In this document: positions 56,234-64,000 of the stretch, in pieces
How the letters are laid out: every line of letters begins with the position of its first letter
How positions within the stretch are numbered: position 1 is the stretch's first letter
The notes under the pieces: model-generated
The model's database searches: none
The model's input: the letters and a program-made list of their open reading frames with translations, nothing else
Told to the model about the DNA's origin: nothing
Assembly (NCBI RefSeq): GCF_000374185.1
Contig: NZ_KB910518.1
Span: forward strand, 656,667 to 720,666
From: Paenibacillus sp. HW567
GTDB lineage: Bacteria; Bacillota; Bacilli; Paenibacillales; Paenibacillaceae
DNA: 64,000 nt
Reading direction: 5' to 3'
Made by a program: the position numbers and the translations under genes

Positions 56234-57610
56234 TTGGATACTACTGAACGTGTGCATTTTATAGGGATCGGCGGCTATGGTATGAGCGCGATTGCCCGGG
56301 TAATGCTGGAAATGGGATATACGGTTACGGGCTCCGACGTGGCGGCTCAGGAATTGACCGAGAAATTGATTGCCAAAGGCGCCAAGGTCTATATCGGACA
56401 TACGGCGGAGCAGGTGAAAGGCGCGGACCTGGTCGTGTATTCTACGGCTTTGGCGAGTGATAATGTGGAATGGGTAGAAGCGGAACGGCTTAAGATTCCG
56501 GTTCTGCACCGCTCGCAAATGCTGGCCCGGCTGCTGAATGAGCGCAAGGGTGTAGCTATTGCCGGCGCACATGGCAAAACTACCACCTCTTCCATGATCG
56601 CTCTTATCATGGAGGATTGCGGGGTAGACCCGACTTATATTATCGGCGGAGAAATTATGAATGTCGGTACGAATGCGAAAGCGGGACAAGGGGAGTATGT
56701 AGTGGCTGAAGCGGATGAAAGCGACGGCTCCTTCCTGCAGTACCATCCTTGGCTTGGCATCGTTACGAATATTGAAGCGGATCATCTGGAGAACTATGGC
56801 GGTGATTTTGGACGGCTGAAGAAAGCCTATGTACAGTTCATGAACCAGATGCGCGAGGATGGCACTGCCATTATCTGTGCGGATGATGAGACAGCCGTCT
56901 CCCTTCTGCCGGAAGTGACAGCGAATGTCATCACCTATGGCATTCATTCAAAGACTGCGGATTACAATGCAACTGATATTGTTCTTGGCGACCGCCAGGT
57001 GTCGTATACAATGAACTACGGCAGCGAGGTGCTGGGCCGGATTGAACTGTCCATTCCCGGAAAGTACAATCTCTATAATTCCATGGCAGCAGTGATCGCT
57101 TGTCTGAAAGCAGGGATTTCGTTCGATGCGATTGCCGCCTCCATTGTGAAGTTCCACGGCGCAAAGCGGCGGTTCCAGGTGCTAGGAGAAGTCAATGAGA
57201 TTCTGGTCATTGATGATTATGCGCATCATCCAACGGAGATTCAGGCAACGATCAGTGCAGCCAAGGCAACCGGAAAGCGGATTATCGCCGTTTTCCAGCC
57301 ACAGCGCTACACACGTACCTTCTTCCTGCTGGATGCCTTCAGCCGTGCCTTCAGTGAGGCTGATGAAGTCATTATTACCGACATCTATTCGCCGGCCGGA
57401 GAGAAGCAGATCGAGGGCGTTAGCTCCGCTAAGCTGGTAGAATTGATCGTGCAGAACAGCAATGCCGGTGCAAGGCATCTGCCGACTAAGGAGGCTGTGC
57501 TGGCCGATTTGCAGGGCCGTCTCGCTCCGGGCGATCTCGTTCTCACCATGGGAGCAGGAGACATCTGGAAGGTTGGATATGCACTGGCTGATGGATTGAA
57601 GAAGCTATAA
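56234..57610 (+). CDS. murC: UDP-N-acetylmuramate--L-alanine ligase
   Basis: Adds L-alanine to UDP-MurNAc in peptidoglycan precursor synthesis. The 458-residue protein has VHFIGIGGYGMSAIA at the N-terminus, the ATP loop AGAHGKTTTSSMIA, EADESDGSFLQYHP and the C-terminal DDYAHHPTEIQATI, all Mur ligase hallmarks. The start is TTG 56234; a GTG at 56252 is an alternative directly before the conserved strand. It lies in the valS-folC transcript and ends at a terminator. Confidence 0.94.
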   Translation: MDTTERVHFIGIGGYGMSAIARVMLEMGYTVTGSDVAAQELTEKLIAKGAKVYIGHTAEQVKGADLVVYSTALASDNVEWVEAERLKIPVLHRSQMLARLLNERKGVAIAGAHGKTTTSSMIALIMEDCGVDPTYIIGGEIMNVGTNAKAGQGEYVVAEADESDGSFLQYHPWLGIVTNIEADHLENYGGDFGRLKKAYVQFMNQMREDGTAIICADDETAVSLLPEVTANVITYGIHSKTADYNATDIVLGDRQVSYTMNYGSEVLGRIELSIPGKYNLYNSMAAVIACLKAGISFDAIAASIVKFHGAKRRFQVLGEVNEILVIDDYAHHPTEIQATISAAKATGKRIIAVFQPQRYTRTFFLLDAFSRAFSEADEVIITDIYSPAGEKQIEGVSSAKLVELIVQNSNAGARHLPTKEAVLADLQGRLAPGDLVLTMGAGDIWKVGYALADGLKKL

Positions 57611-57638
57611 AACTTGCATCACAGCATAGTTATTTACG

Positions 57639-57691
57639 GAAACGGCTGCTGCCCTTTTTTGATAAGGGTGGATATGCCGTTTCTTTTTTAT
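57639..57691 (+). terminator. Intrinsic terminator after murC
   Basis: GAAACGGC (57639-57646) pairs with GCCGTTTC (57676-57683), enclosing an inner CCCTT/AAGGG helix, and is followed by a T-rich tract. Confidence 0.82.
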
Positions 57692-57815
57692 GACGGAAAA
57701 TATTTTTGGAAAATCCACAAAACGACAAAAACAGGATGCACTTTGGGGTAATATATGCTAGACGCTTAGCGGCGCGGACAGAGATACAGAAACTATGAGA
57801 ATAGGAGACGAAGAC

Positions 57816-58997
57816 ATGAGGGAGAAAATGTTGTTTATTTCCGCAGAGAACCCATTTCCGCAAGACAGCGGCGGCAAGCTGAGAACGGGCAATATTCTGA
57901 ATATTTTGCTGGCCAAATATGATGTGGACTTGTTGACCTACCGCAATTCAAGGCCCGCAGCAGAGAAAAAAGAAGTGCCGGCTCTCAACGTGTATGAGGT
58001 CGAACGCACAATGAATTACCGCAAGGCCATGCTTCGTTCGTTATATAAATGGCGTAACAGCTCTTACATGAGTCATTTAGACGTAGATATGCGCAGCCGG
58101 ATTAATGAGCTCAGCCGCCAGAATAACTATAGCCATGTGTTTATTTCCCACAGTTTGCTGGGGAGCTGTATTGATATCGTCAGGCGAGCGCTGCCCGGAG
58201 CCGTCATTGTTACCGATGCCCACAATTTCGAGAGTGGCCTGTCCGCGCAGCTTGCGAAGAAAAAGCAGGGAATAGCCAAGCTGTTTTATTCGCTTAACGC
58301 TGTATGGACACGGCGGGATGAATTGAAGCTGATGAACAAAACAAATCTGCTGCTGACCACCTCGGAGCAGGACGCTTTGGCCTTCAAGGCGTTATCGCCT
58401 GCAAATTCAGATAAGGTCCAAGTCATTCCTAACTTTATCCGTTTGGAGGATTATCCTGCAAAAAGAAATATTCCCAAAGAAAAGTGGATTATTTTACCGG
58501 GAAATATGAACTATTTTCCCAATGTTAACGCAGCCGCTTATTTCTACCGCGATATCTATCCGCTCGTTAAGGCCAAGGTGCCTGAGATCAAATGGTATAT
58601 CGTTGGCCGGGATGTGCACCCGGAGGTCGCGGCTCTGGCTGAAAAAGACTCCTCCATCGTCATCACCGGTTACGTTGACAGTGTGGCCGACTATGTGCGC
58701 AAAGCTCAGGTTGTCATTGCCCCCTTGCGGGAAGGAAGCGGGACACGCCTGAAAATTCTGGAGGCCTGGGCGCTTAAAACACCTGTAGTCTCAAGCTCAA
58801 AAGGAGCGGAAGGCCTGCACTATGAACATTCCAAGAACATAATGATCGCCGATGATCCGGCAGCCTTTGCAGGCAGTGTGGTTCAGCTCCTACAGGATCA
58901 TGAACGGGGAATAGTGCTGGCGGACCATGCTTACGAAACGCTGCTTGCCTATTACGAAGCGGGTAGTATCAGGGAAAAACTGCTCCGATTCGTTTGA
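57816..58997 (+). CDS. GT4-family glycosyltransferase (first of a tandem pair)
   Basis: The 393-residue GT-B enzyme has FISAENPFPQDSGGKLRTGN at the N-terminus, DAHNFESGLSAQLAKKK, an LPGNMNYFPNVNAAAYFYRD segment and the donor-site motif LREGSGTRLKILEAWALKTP. That pattern fits the group of GT4 proteins with a G-S-G-T-R-L-K motif. The ATG at 57816 with GGAG eight bases upstream was chosen over an in-frame ATG at 57795. Its acceptor is unknown; a role in surface-glycan or spore polymer synthesis is possible. It is inserted between murC and spoIIB relative to Bacillus. Confidence 0.82.
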   Translation: MREKMLFISAENPFPQDSGGKLRTGNILNILLAKYDVDLLTYRNSRPAAEKKEVPALNVYEVERTMNYRKAMLRSLYKWRNSSYMSHLDVDMRSRINELSRQNNYSHVFISHSLLGSCIDIVRRALPGAVIVTDAHNFESGLSAQLAKKKQGIAKLFYSLNAVWTRRDELKLMNKTNLLLTTSEQDALAFKALSPANSDKVQVIPNFIRLEDYPAKRNIPKEKWIILPGNMNYFPNVNAAAYFYRDIYPLVKAKVPEIKWYIVGRDVHPEVAALAEKDSSIVITGYVDSVADYVRKAQVVIAPLREGSGTRLKILEAWALKTPVVSSSKGAEGLHYEHSKNIMIADDPAAFAGSVVQLLQDHERGIVLADHAYETLLAYYEAGSIREKLLRFV

Positions 58998-59093
58998 ATT
59001 TATGTATTTTTCGTAAAAAAATATTTTTTACCCTATAAATCGACAAACATTTAGGCGAAAATGCGCTACTATTGATCTACATCTAAAGTTTCA

Positions 59094-59132
59094 TAAAAAG
59101 CGGCGGGATGGGCCCCGGTCTGCTTTTTTTCT
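59094..59132 (+). terminator. Hairpin between the two GT4 genes
   Basis: AAAAAGC (about 59095) pairs with GCTTTTTTT (about 59122), with a GC-rich interior. It lies in the 184-bp gap and may end the first transcript or attenuate the second. Confidence 0.55.
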
Positions 59133-59181
59133 GCATATTTATTTGCGTAGATAGTTTTCATAGAATTAAGGAGCTAACGCC

Positions 59182-60363
59182 ATGAGAAAGAGAATGCTCT
59201 TCCTGTCAGCCAGGAATCAATGCGGCGAGAATCTTGGAGATGAATTCAGAACAGAAAATTTTCTTAATATCCTATTGGAGAAATTTGATATTGATCTTCT
59301 GGAGTATTGCCATTGCGAGCAAAAGTCGCTAACCGGTTCCGCACCTGCTCTTACCGTCCATCGGGTCAATCGGGTCTCCACGCCCGGAGGGCCGCTGCTG
59401 CGTACGCTGAACAGGCTGCGTTCCGGCGTTGATCCGGCAGACGCCGGCAAACACCTGCGGACCAGGATCAAGGGGCTGTGCGGCCTGCATACCTACAGCC
59501 ATGTGTTTATATCACACAGACTGCTGGCGAACTGTATTGATATGGTGGCTGCCCTGCTTCCCAAAGCGGTCATTATTACGGATGCTCAACGGACCATGAG
59601 AAGACCGGTAAGCAGGGAAGGGACAGGCAAACGTGGGATTAAGCAACGCTATTATAAGATAAATGCCGCACGGGTCCGCCGGAATGAGCGCAAGCTAATG
59701 AACAAGACCGGCCTCTTGCTGACGGCTTCCGAGTGGGATGCCCTGTCCTTCAAGGCTTTATCTTTTGCCAATGCCGGTAAGGTGCATGTTATCCCGCCAT
59801 TTGTTGATCTGCAGGAATATCAGTATCCCGAACCGGCCCGCAGAGAAAATGGAATTGTGCTCCATTGGAATATGCATACCGTTCAGGGGAAGAACGCCTG
59901 CCTGTTATTTTACAGGAGGATATATCCTTTGATTCAGGCGGAAATACCGGATTGCAAGTGTTACATAGTGGGTGCGGATGTGCATCCGGAGATTCTGGAA
60001 TTGGCCAAAGCGGATTCCTCTATTGTGATTGTCCGAGAAAGCGGGGATGCTCCGGGTTATATTCGCCGGTCGAAAGCGGTCATTGCCTCTTTGCGTGAGG
60101 GGTACGGGGAATTGATGCAGATTCTTGAAGCCTGGGCGCTTCGAACTCCAGTGGTGACAAGCCCGAAGGGCGCGGAGCAGTTGATCTGCGAAAATGGCCG
60201 GAATATATTGCTGGCAGACACTGCCGAGGAAATTGCCGAACAGGTGGTGAAGCTGCTGCAGACGCCCGAGCTTGGTTCCATCATCGCAGAGCGGGCTTAC
60301 CGGACGCTGCTCAAGCACTATGAGGTGAAGAAAGTTAAGGCTAAAGTGCTGAGTCTGGTGTAA
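59182..60363 (+). CDS. GT4-family glycosyltransferase paralogue with altered active-site motifs
   Basis: 393 residues, the same length as and collinear with the gene at 57816, so a tandem duplicate. Conserved blocks remain (RTENFLNILLEKFDID, TYSHVFISHRLLANCID, ILEAWALRTPVV). Key positions have changed: DAHNFES has become DAQRTMR and EGSGTRLK has become EGYGELMQ. These are the donor-binding regions, so it may have a new donor, or be a non-catalytic partner of the first copy. AAGGAG stands nine bases upstream of the ATG. Confidence 0.8.
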   Translation: MRKRMLFLSARNQCGENLGDEFRTENFLNILLEKFDIDLLEYCHCEQKSLTGSAPALTVHRVNRVSTPGGPLLRTLNRLRSGVDPADAGKHLRTRIKGLCGLHTYSHVFISHRLLANCIDMVAALLPKAVIITDAQRTMRRPVSREGTGKRGIKQRYYKINAARVRRNERKLMNKTGLLLTASEWDALSFKALSFANAGKVHVIPPFVDLQEYQYPEPARRENGIVLHWNMHTVQGKNACLLFYRRIYPLIQAEIPDCKCYIVGADVHPEILELAKADSSIVIVRESGDAPGYIRRSKAVIASLREGYGELMQILEAWALRTPVVTSPKGAEQLICENGRNILLADTAEEIAEQVVKLLQTPELGSIIAERAYRTLLKHYEVKKVKAKVLSLV

Positions 60364-60439
60364 TTATAGCAAAATAGCATATCTTCCTCTCGTCTATCAT
60401 ATATTTCTTTATAGATTAGACGACAGTGAGGTGTGAGCA

Positions 60440-61759
60440 TTGAGTAACGGAAGAATGACATTCCGCTTTGATGTGGATAGGGACAAGAGCAGACCTGAGC
60501 CGCTGGAGCGCAGGCCGACAGCAGGGCTGGGAACAGCCAAGGAGTACGAGGAAATAGAGCTGCGGCGGGAGGCCGAGTTGCGCCAGCGGTCAGTTGATAC
60601 CGATTACGAGACTGAGCAGGCAGGACATTTAGTAGAACTGGACGATTATGATCTTATTGGCCGCCGCAGGGAGGAACGGGGGAAAGAGCTCAGAGAGCTT
60701 GATGATACAAGGCAGTCGTTCTTTGCCTCTGATCATACGTCTGATTTATGGGAGCAAGAACCGCGTTATCCACTTGTTCCTCAAGGTGACCGTGAGGAAC
60801 AATACGGGGAGCGGTACCGGGGCGGCGAGTGGAGGACGGAGGCGGAGTCCTTCGGCGATAGTCCGCTGTCCGGGGGGAGCTACAGCGGCAGTTATCACAC
60901 CCGCCGTCCCTCCTACTGGTGGAAGCTCGCCCTTGCTATAACGGGTGCATTAGGGACTGGTGTGCTGCTCGGTTATGCTGCTTTGTCTTTTATAGGCGGA
61001 GGAACCCTCACAGGAGGAAGCGGCGCTGCCAAAGTGGAATCCTCAGCCATGCAGAACAGCTCGCCCACGGCTGATGGACAGACCGCAGCAGGCAATGCGG
61101 GCTCCAAGCTTCCGGGTGCTGCAAATGAGGGAGCAATAAGCCGGATTCCCGTGCAAGTGGCAGCACAAAGCTATTATCTCCTGCAATATGGCGTGTTCAG
61201 CACACCTGCGGGAGCGGAGCAGGCACGGCAGGAGCTGCTTGATACCGGTCTTGCCGCGGCTAACGACCCAGCGGACGGCAACCGGGTATATGCCGGCATG
61301 TCGCCTGACCGGGAGCAGGCCAAGCTGCTCAGCAGCGGTCTGAAGAACCAGGGAGTCGAGCTTTATGTGAGAGGGGTAACGCTTCCTGCTGTAGAGCATG
61401 CTGCCTTTACTGGAACGGCTGAAACGGTGAACAGCTATTTCGCTGCCAGCGGGAAACTGTTGAATGAAATGAGCGGACTGTCGGCTTCGCTGTTAAGCGG
61501 ACAGGGACAGGCGGCCGACAGCCCGGTGGTCAGCGATCTTCACATGCAGTGGACCGAAGCATTTAAAGCGCTGGAGCCCGGATTGCCGGCAGAGGCCCGG
61601 AGTCTCTGCGCAGAGCTTGAGAAATCCATGAGCCAGGGGATTTCCGCACTGGATGAGTATAAGAAGAACAAAGCCCAAGGCCATCTGTGGGAGGTGCAGG
61701 AAGCGATGATGAGCTTCCTCACCGGACAGAAGCGCCTGCTGTCCCTGCTTGCTGAATGA
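60440..61759 (+). CDS. SPOR-domain protein, SpoIIB-like
   Basis: 439 residues: an acidic/basic cytoplasmic region (about 1-155), one membrane helix (about 160-182, WWKLALAITGALGTGVLLG), then an exported part with a SPOR domain (about 235-310: YYLLQYGVFSTPAGAEQAR, then ELYVRGVTLP). SPOR domains bind denuded peptidoglycan. Position just upstream of maf-radC-mreB matches spoIIB of Bacillus, which helps septal peptidoglycan dissolution during engulfment. The start is TTG 60440. Confidence 0.75.
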   Translation: MSNGRMTFRFDVDRDKSRPEPLERRPTAGLGTAKEYEEIELRREAELRQRSVDTDYETEQAGHLVELDDYDLIGRRREERGKELRELDDTRQSFFASDHTSDLWEQEPRYPLVPQGDREEQYGERYRGGEWRTEAESFGDSPLSGGSYSGSYHTRRPSYWWKLALAITGALGTGVLLGYAALSFIGGGTLTGGSGAAKVESSAMQNSSPTADGQTAAGNAGSKLPGAANEGAISRIPVQVAAQSYYLLQYGVFSTPAGAEQARQELLDTGLAAANDPADGNRVYAGMSPDREQAKLLSSGLKNQGVELYVRGVTLPAVEHAAFTGTAETVNSYFAASGKLLNEMSGLSASLLSGQGQAADSPVVSDLHMQWTEAFKALEPGLPAEARSLCAELEKSMSQGISALDEYKKNKAQGHLWEVQEAMMSFLTGQKRLLSLLAE

Positions 61760-61784
61760 GCGTCCAAATGAACATGTTATGGAG

Positions 61785-61827
61785 ATCCTCCGCTTACGGT
61801 TTTCTGCCGCGCGGAGGATTTTTTTGC
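61785..61827 (+). terminator. Intrinsic terminator after the SPOR-domain gene
   Basis: A perfect 9-bp stem, ATCCTCCGC (61785-61793) with GCGGAGGAT (61811-61819), is followed by seven T. Confidence 0.9.
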
Positions 61828-61865
61828 TGCCCGAGTGGTAATCATTTCCGTCCCGGATTTTGCGT

Positions 61866-61894
61866 TTGTATTGAACTCCGTTTCACCGTATAAT
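61866..61894 (+). promoter_or_regulatory. Sigma-A promoter for the DUF4321-maf-radC group
   Basis: TTGTAT (61866-61871), 17-bp spacer, perfect TATAAT (61889-61894). It lies about 37 bp upstream of the DUF4321 coding sequence. Confidence 0.65.
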
Positions 61895-61930
61895 AATTAG
61901 GGTGTCAAAAAATGGCGAGGGAAGACTTAA

Positions 61931-62176
61931 ATGAAGAAGAAAAATGTGGGAATACTGCTGTTATTTCTTATTCTGGGCTGGCTGGCCGGAGCGTGGATCG
62001 CCAAGCTGCTGGAACCTGTGAGAGCTCTGTCTTTTCTTACAACCTCGACTATACTTAAATGGTCGCCGCAAGCCGATTTGGACATCATATCCTATGACAT
62101 CACTATTCATTTGAAATTGTGCTTGCTCAGCCTAGCCGGTATTATCACAGCCCTGTGGCTCTACCGGAGATTATAG
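61931..62176 (+). CDS. DUF4321 small membrane protein
   Basis: 81 residues with two hydrophobic helices (about 6-24 and 60-78) and a short loop (SPQADLDIISYDITIHLKL). This matches the DUF4321 proteins found beside maf and radC in Paenibacillus and related genera. Function unknown; a role near the cell-shape genes is inferred only from position. The GAGGGAAG site precedes the ATG. Confidence 0.75.
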   Translation: MKKKNVGILLLFLILGWLAGAWIAKLLEPVRALSFLTTSTILKWSPQADLDIISYDITIHLKLCLLSLAGIITALWLYRRL

Positions 62177-62211
62177 CATTCGCTGCTGACTTCAGAAGGG
62201 ACGTTAATACT

Positions 62212-62823
62212 GTGGAGCATGACAACTCACGCCTTATTATTCTTGCTTCGGGTTCTCCGCGCCGCCGGGAGCTGTTATCTCTTTTGGGCTTGCCCTTCGA
62301 GGTAATGGTAAGCGACGCTGATGAGAGCACGCCGCCGGGCTTGCCGCCGGAGGAAATTGTGCGCATGCTGGCTTTGCGTAAAGCAGAAGCCGCCCTGCAT
62401 GCCGCGGGGGAGCGGAATGCTCTTATTATTGGCAGCGACACGATTGTTATGCTCGGTGATAAGGTGCTTGGCAAGCCTGTAGACCAGCAAGACAGCAGAC
62501 ACATGCTGCGGATGCTTCAGGGCAAGACCCATCAGGTATATACCGGAGTCGCTTGCATGGGGACGGAAGGCAGAACTATGGTAGAGCACCGTGTAACCTC
62601 CGTAACCATTAGAGAGATGAGCGAAGAGGACATTACCGCCTACATTGCTACCGGGGAGCCAGCCGACAAGGCCGGCTCTTATGGAATTCAAGGCCTGGGC
62701 GCCACACTGGTGGAACGGATTGACGGCTGCTATTTTAACGTGGTCGGATTGCCGCTTTCGCTGCTGGGGAACATGCTGTCCAGCTTTGGCATTTCTGTGC
62801 TGGGCCGTCAAGGAGCGCATTAG
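62212..62823 (+). CDS. maf: Maf-like nucleotide pyrophosphatase
   Basis: The 203-residue Maf/HAM1-like fold has IILASGSPRRRELLSLLGLPF, the catalytic GSDTIVMLGDKVLGKPVD and GKTHQVYTGVAC, and ends with the typical NVVGLPLSLL. Such enzymes hydrolyse modified nucleoside triphosphates and affect septation. The GTG at 62212 follows an AGAAGGGA site; the frame open from 62119 overlaps the DUF4321 gene and lacks homology. Confidence 0.9.
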   Translation: MEHDNSRLIILASGSPRRRELLSLLGLPFEVMVSDADESTPPGLPPEEIVRMLALRKAEAALHAAGERNALIIGSDTIVMLGDKVLGKPVDQQDSRHMLRMLQGKTHQVYTGVACMGTEGRTMVEHRVTSVTIREMSEEDITAYIATGEPADKAGSYGIQGLGATLVERIDGCYFNVVGLPLSLLGNMLSSFGISVLGRQGAH

Positions 62824-62838
62824 GAAAGAGGGATAGGG

Positions 62839-63528
62839 ATGGAGTCGCAATCACTTATGCTGCGGGACCTCCCCCATGAAGAACGACCACGAGAGCGCAT
62901 GATGCACTATGGGGCGGAATCACTTAGCCAGGCGGAGCTGCTGGCCATTCTGCTGCGTACGGGTACGCGGGCGGAATCGGCTATTCATATTGCCCAGCGG
63001 ATGCTGGGACAAGCAGGAGGTCTCCGCGGGCTGGCGGACCTGAGCATTGAAGAACTGACGAATATCAAAGGCATCGGTCTCGCCAAGGCCGTGCAACTGA
63101 AAGCTGGCATAGAGCTGGGGAGACGTATGGCAAACTCCCGGCTTACCGAGCCGGTCATCATCCGCAGTCCGAAGGACGCGGCGGAGATTCTGACCGAGCA
63201 ACTGCGTTATTTGCAGAAGGAGCATTTTGTCTGTCTCTTTCTGAATACGAAGAATCATGTTATTGCGCAGGAGACATTATCCATGGGCAGCCTCAACGCC
63301 TCCATTGTGCATCCCCGCGAGGTGTTTCGGGCAGCTATGAAATGCAGCAGCGCAGCTATTATATGCGCACACAATCATCCGAGCGGCGATCCTACGCCAA
63401 GCCCGGAGGACATTTCTTTAACCTCAAGATTGCTCCAGGCTGGTGAAATTGTCGGAATCGACGTACTGGACCATTTGGTCATTGGTGACGGCAGTTTTGT
63501 AAGTTTGAAGGAAAAAGGATTTATGTAA
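62839..63528 (+). CDS. radC: RadC-family JAMM/MPN protein
   Basis: 229 residues. The N-terminal helix-hairpin-helix region has [21 protein letters not shown] and [15 protein letters not shown]. The C-terminal MPN domain carries the JAMM metal motif [16 protein letters not shown]. Biochemical function is unsettled despite the historic DNA-repair name. It lies 15 bp after maf and 40 bp before mreB, the usual Bacillales order. Confidence 0.93.
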   Translation: MESQSLMLRDLPHEERPRERMMHYGAESLSQAELLAILLRTGTRAESAIHIAQRMLGQAGGLRGLADLSIEELTNIKGIGLAKAVQLKAGIELGRRMANSRLTEPVIIRSPKDAAEILTEQLRYLQKEHFVCLFLNTKNHVIAQETLSMGSLNASIVHPREVFRAAMKCSSAAIICAHNHPSGDPTPSPEDISLTSRLLQAGEIVGIDVLDHLVIGDGSFVSLKEKGFM

Positions 63529-63568
63529 TATAATTGTTCAGATACACAAGGAAAAGGAGAATACAAGC

Positions 63569-64000
63569 ATGTTAGGTGGTTTTACGAAAGATTTAGGAAT
63601 TGATCTGGGGACGGCGAATACGCTAGTCTATGTACGCGGCAAGGGGATCGTTGTCAGAGAGCCTTCCGTTGTGGCCATTAATACAGATACCAAGTCGATA
63701 GAAGCTGTAGGCGAATCCGCCAAAAAAATGATCGGCCGCACGCCGGGAAATATCCGGGCCATTCGTCCAATGAAGGATGGGGTAATTGCCGATTTTGATA
63801 CTACGGCTACAATGATTAAATATTTTATCCGCCAGGCGCAGAAGCAGCGCTCTATGTTCCAGCGCCACCCGAATGTAATGGTGTGTGTGCCGTCCGGGAT
63901 TACCGCTGTCGAGCAGCGTGCAGTAGAGGATGCTACGAAGCAGGCGGGAGCACGTGAGGCTTACATTATTGAGGAACCTTTTGCCGCTGCTATCGGTGCT
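63569..64000 (+). CDS. mreB: Rod shape-determining protein MreB, 3' partial
   Basis: The first 144 codons of an actin-like protein that directs lateral wall synthesis. Visible are [20 protein letters not shown] (phosphate-binding strand), [24 protein letters not shown] and [22 protein letters not shown] lies nine bases upstream of the ATG. The gene runs off the end of the window in frame. Confidence 0.97.
   Translation, partial: MLGGFTKDLGIDLGTANTLVYVRGKGIVVREPSVVAINTDTKSIEAVGESAKKMIGRTPGNIRAIRPMKDGVIADFDTTATMIKYFIRQAQKQRSMFQRHPNVMVCVPSGITAVEQRAVEDATKQAGAREAYIIEEPFAAAIGA

Overview
The window reads as a chromosomal segment of a Gram-positive, spore-forming member of the Paenibacillaceae, most likely Paenibacillus. 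The evidence is the gene order hemA-hemX-(sirohaem dehydrogenase)-hemC-cobA/hemD-hemB-hemL followed by spoVID, valS, folC, murC, spoIIB-like, maf, radC and mreB. This is the Bacillales haem/valS/mreB neighbourhood with Paenibacillus-style additions (murC after folC, a cobA-hemD fusion). An SLH-domain surface protein, a T-box leader and a purine riboswitch fit the same group.

Region 1 (1-23.7 kb) is an exopolysaccharide locus. It starts with a bacillosamine-type sugar pathway: 4,6-dehydratase (cut by the window start), phosphoglycosyl transferase, acetyltransferase and aminotransferase, with two cell-surface proteins set between them. Next come a GT4 glycosyltransferase and a capEFG/fnlABC-type trio for UDP-N-acetyl-L-fucosamine. 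A strongly AT-rich block (about 10.4-18.4 kb) holds five glycosyltransferases, a Wzy-like polymerase and a Wzx-like flippase. A scar of decayed IS630 and IS3 elements follows, then galE, a structured noncoding RNA candidate resembling the EAR/epsC element, rmlA-rmlC-rmlB (no rmlD) and a YdcF-like protein. Together these genes make the nucleotide sugars, assemble the lipid-linked repeat unit, flip it and polymerise it.

Region 2 (23.8-31.7 kb) holds a 55-residue orphan protein, a large SLH protein with near-identical 252-bp Ig-like repeats, a reverse-strand DegT aminotransferase, a small basic protein, an internally duplicated glycosyltransferase, a WbqC-like protein and a NeuD-like acetyltransferase. 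It looks like a second, smaller glycan-modification locus.

Region 3 (32-36.5 kb) has a CueP-like protein, then a reverse-strand purine operon (phosphoribosyltransferase, IMP dehydrogenase closely resembling the Tritrichomonas foetus enzyme, hypoxanthine phosphoribosyltransferase). A guanine-type riboswitch precedes the operon, and its terminator overlaps the P1 helix in the way expected of an ON switch. A divergent PP2C-like gene follows.

Region 4 (36.8-48.5 kb) is the haem/sirohaem operon. It is interrupted by a 41-bp minisatellite and by an array of hairpin-forming 51-bp repeats into which a 1.27-kb IS3-family element has inserted.

Region 5 (48.5-64 kb) carries a small winged-helix-like protein, a membrane GGDEF protein, spoVID, T-box-controlled valS, folC, murC, two tandem paralogous GT4 glycosyltransferases, a SPOR-domain SpoIIB-like protein, a DUF4321 protein, maf, radC and the start of mreB. 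No tRNA, rRNA or CRISPR array was seen. All functional calls come from reading the sequence and from recalled family knowledge; no database search was run.
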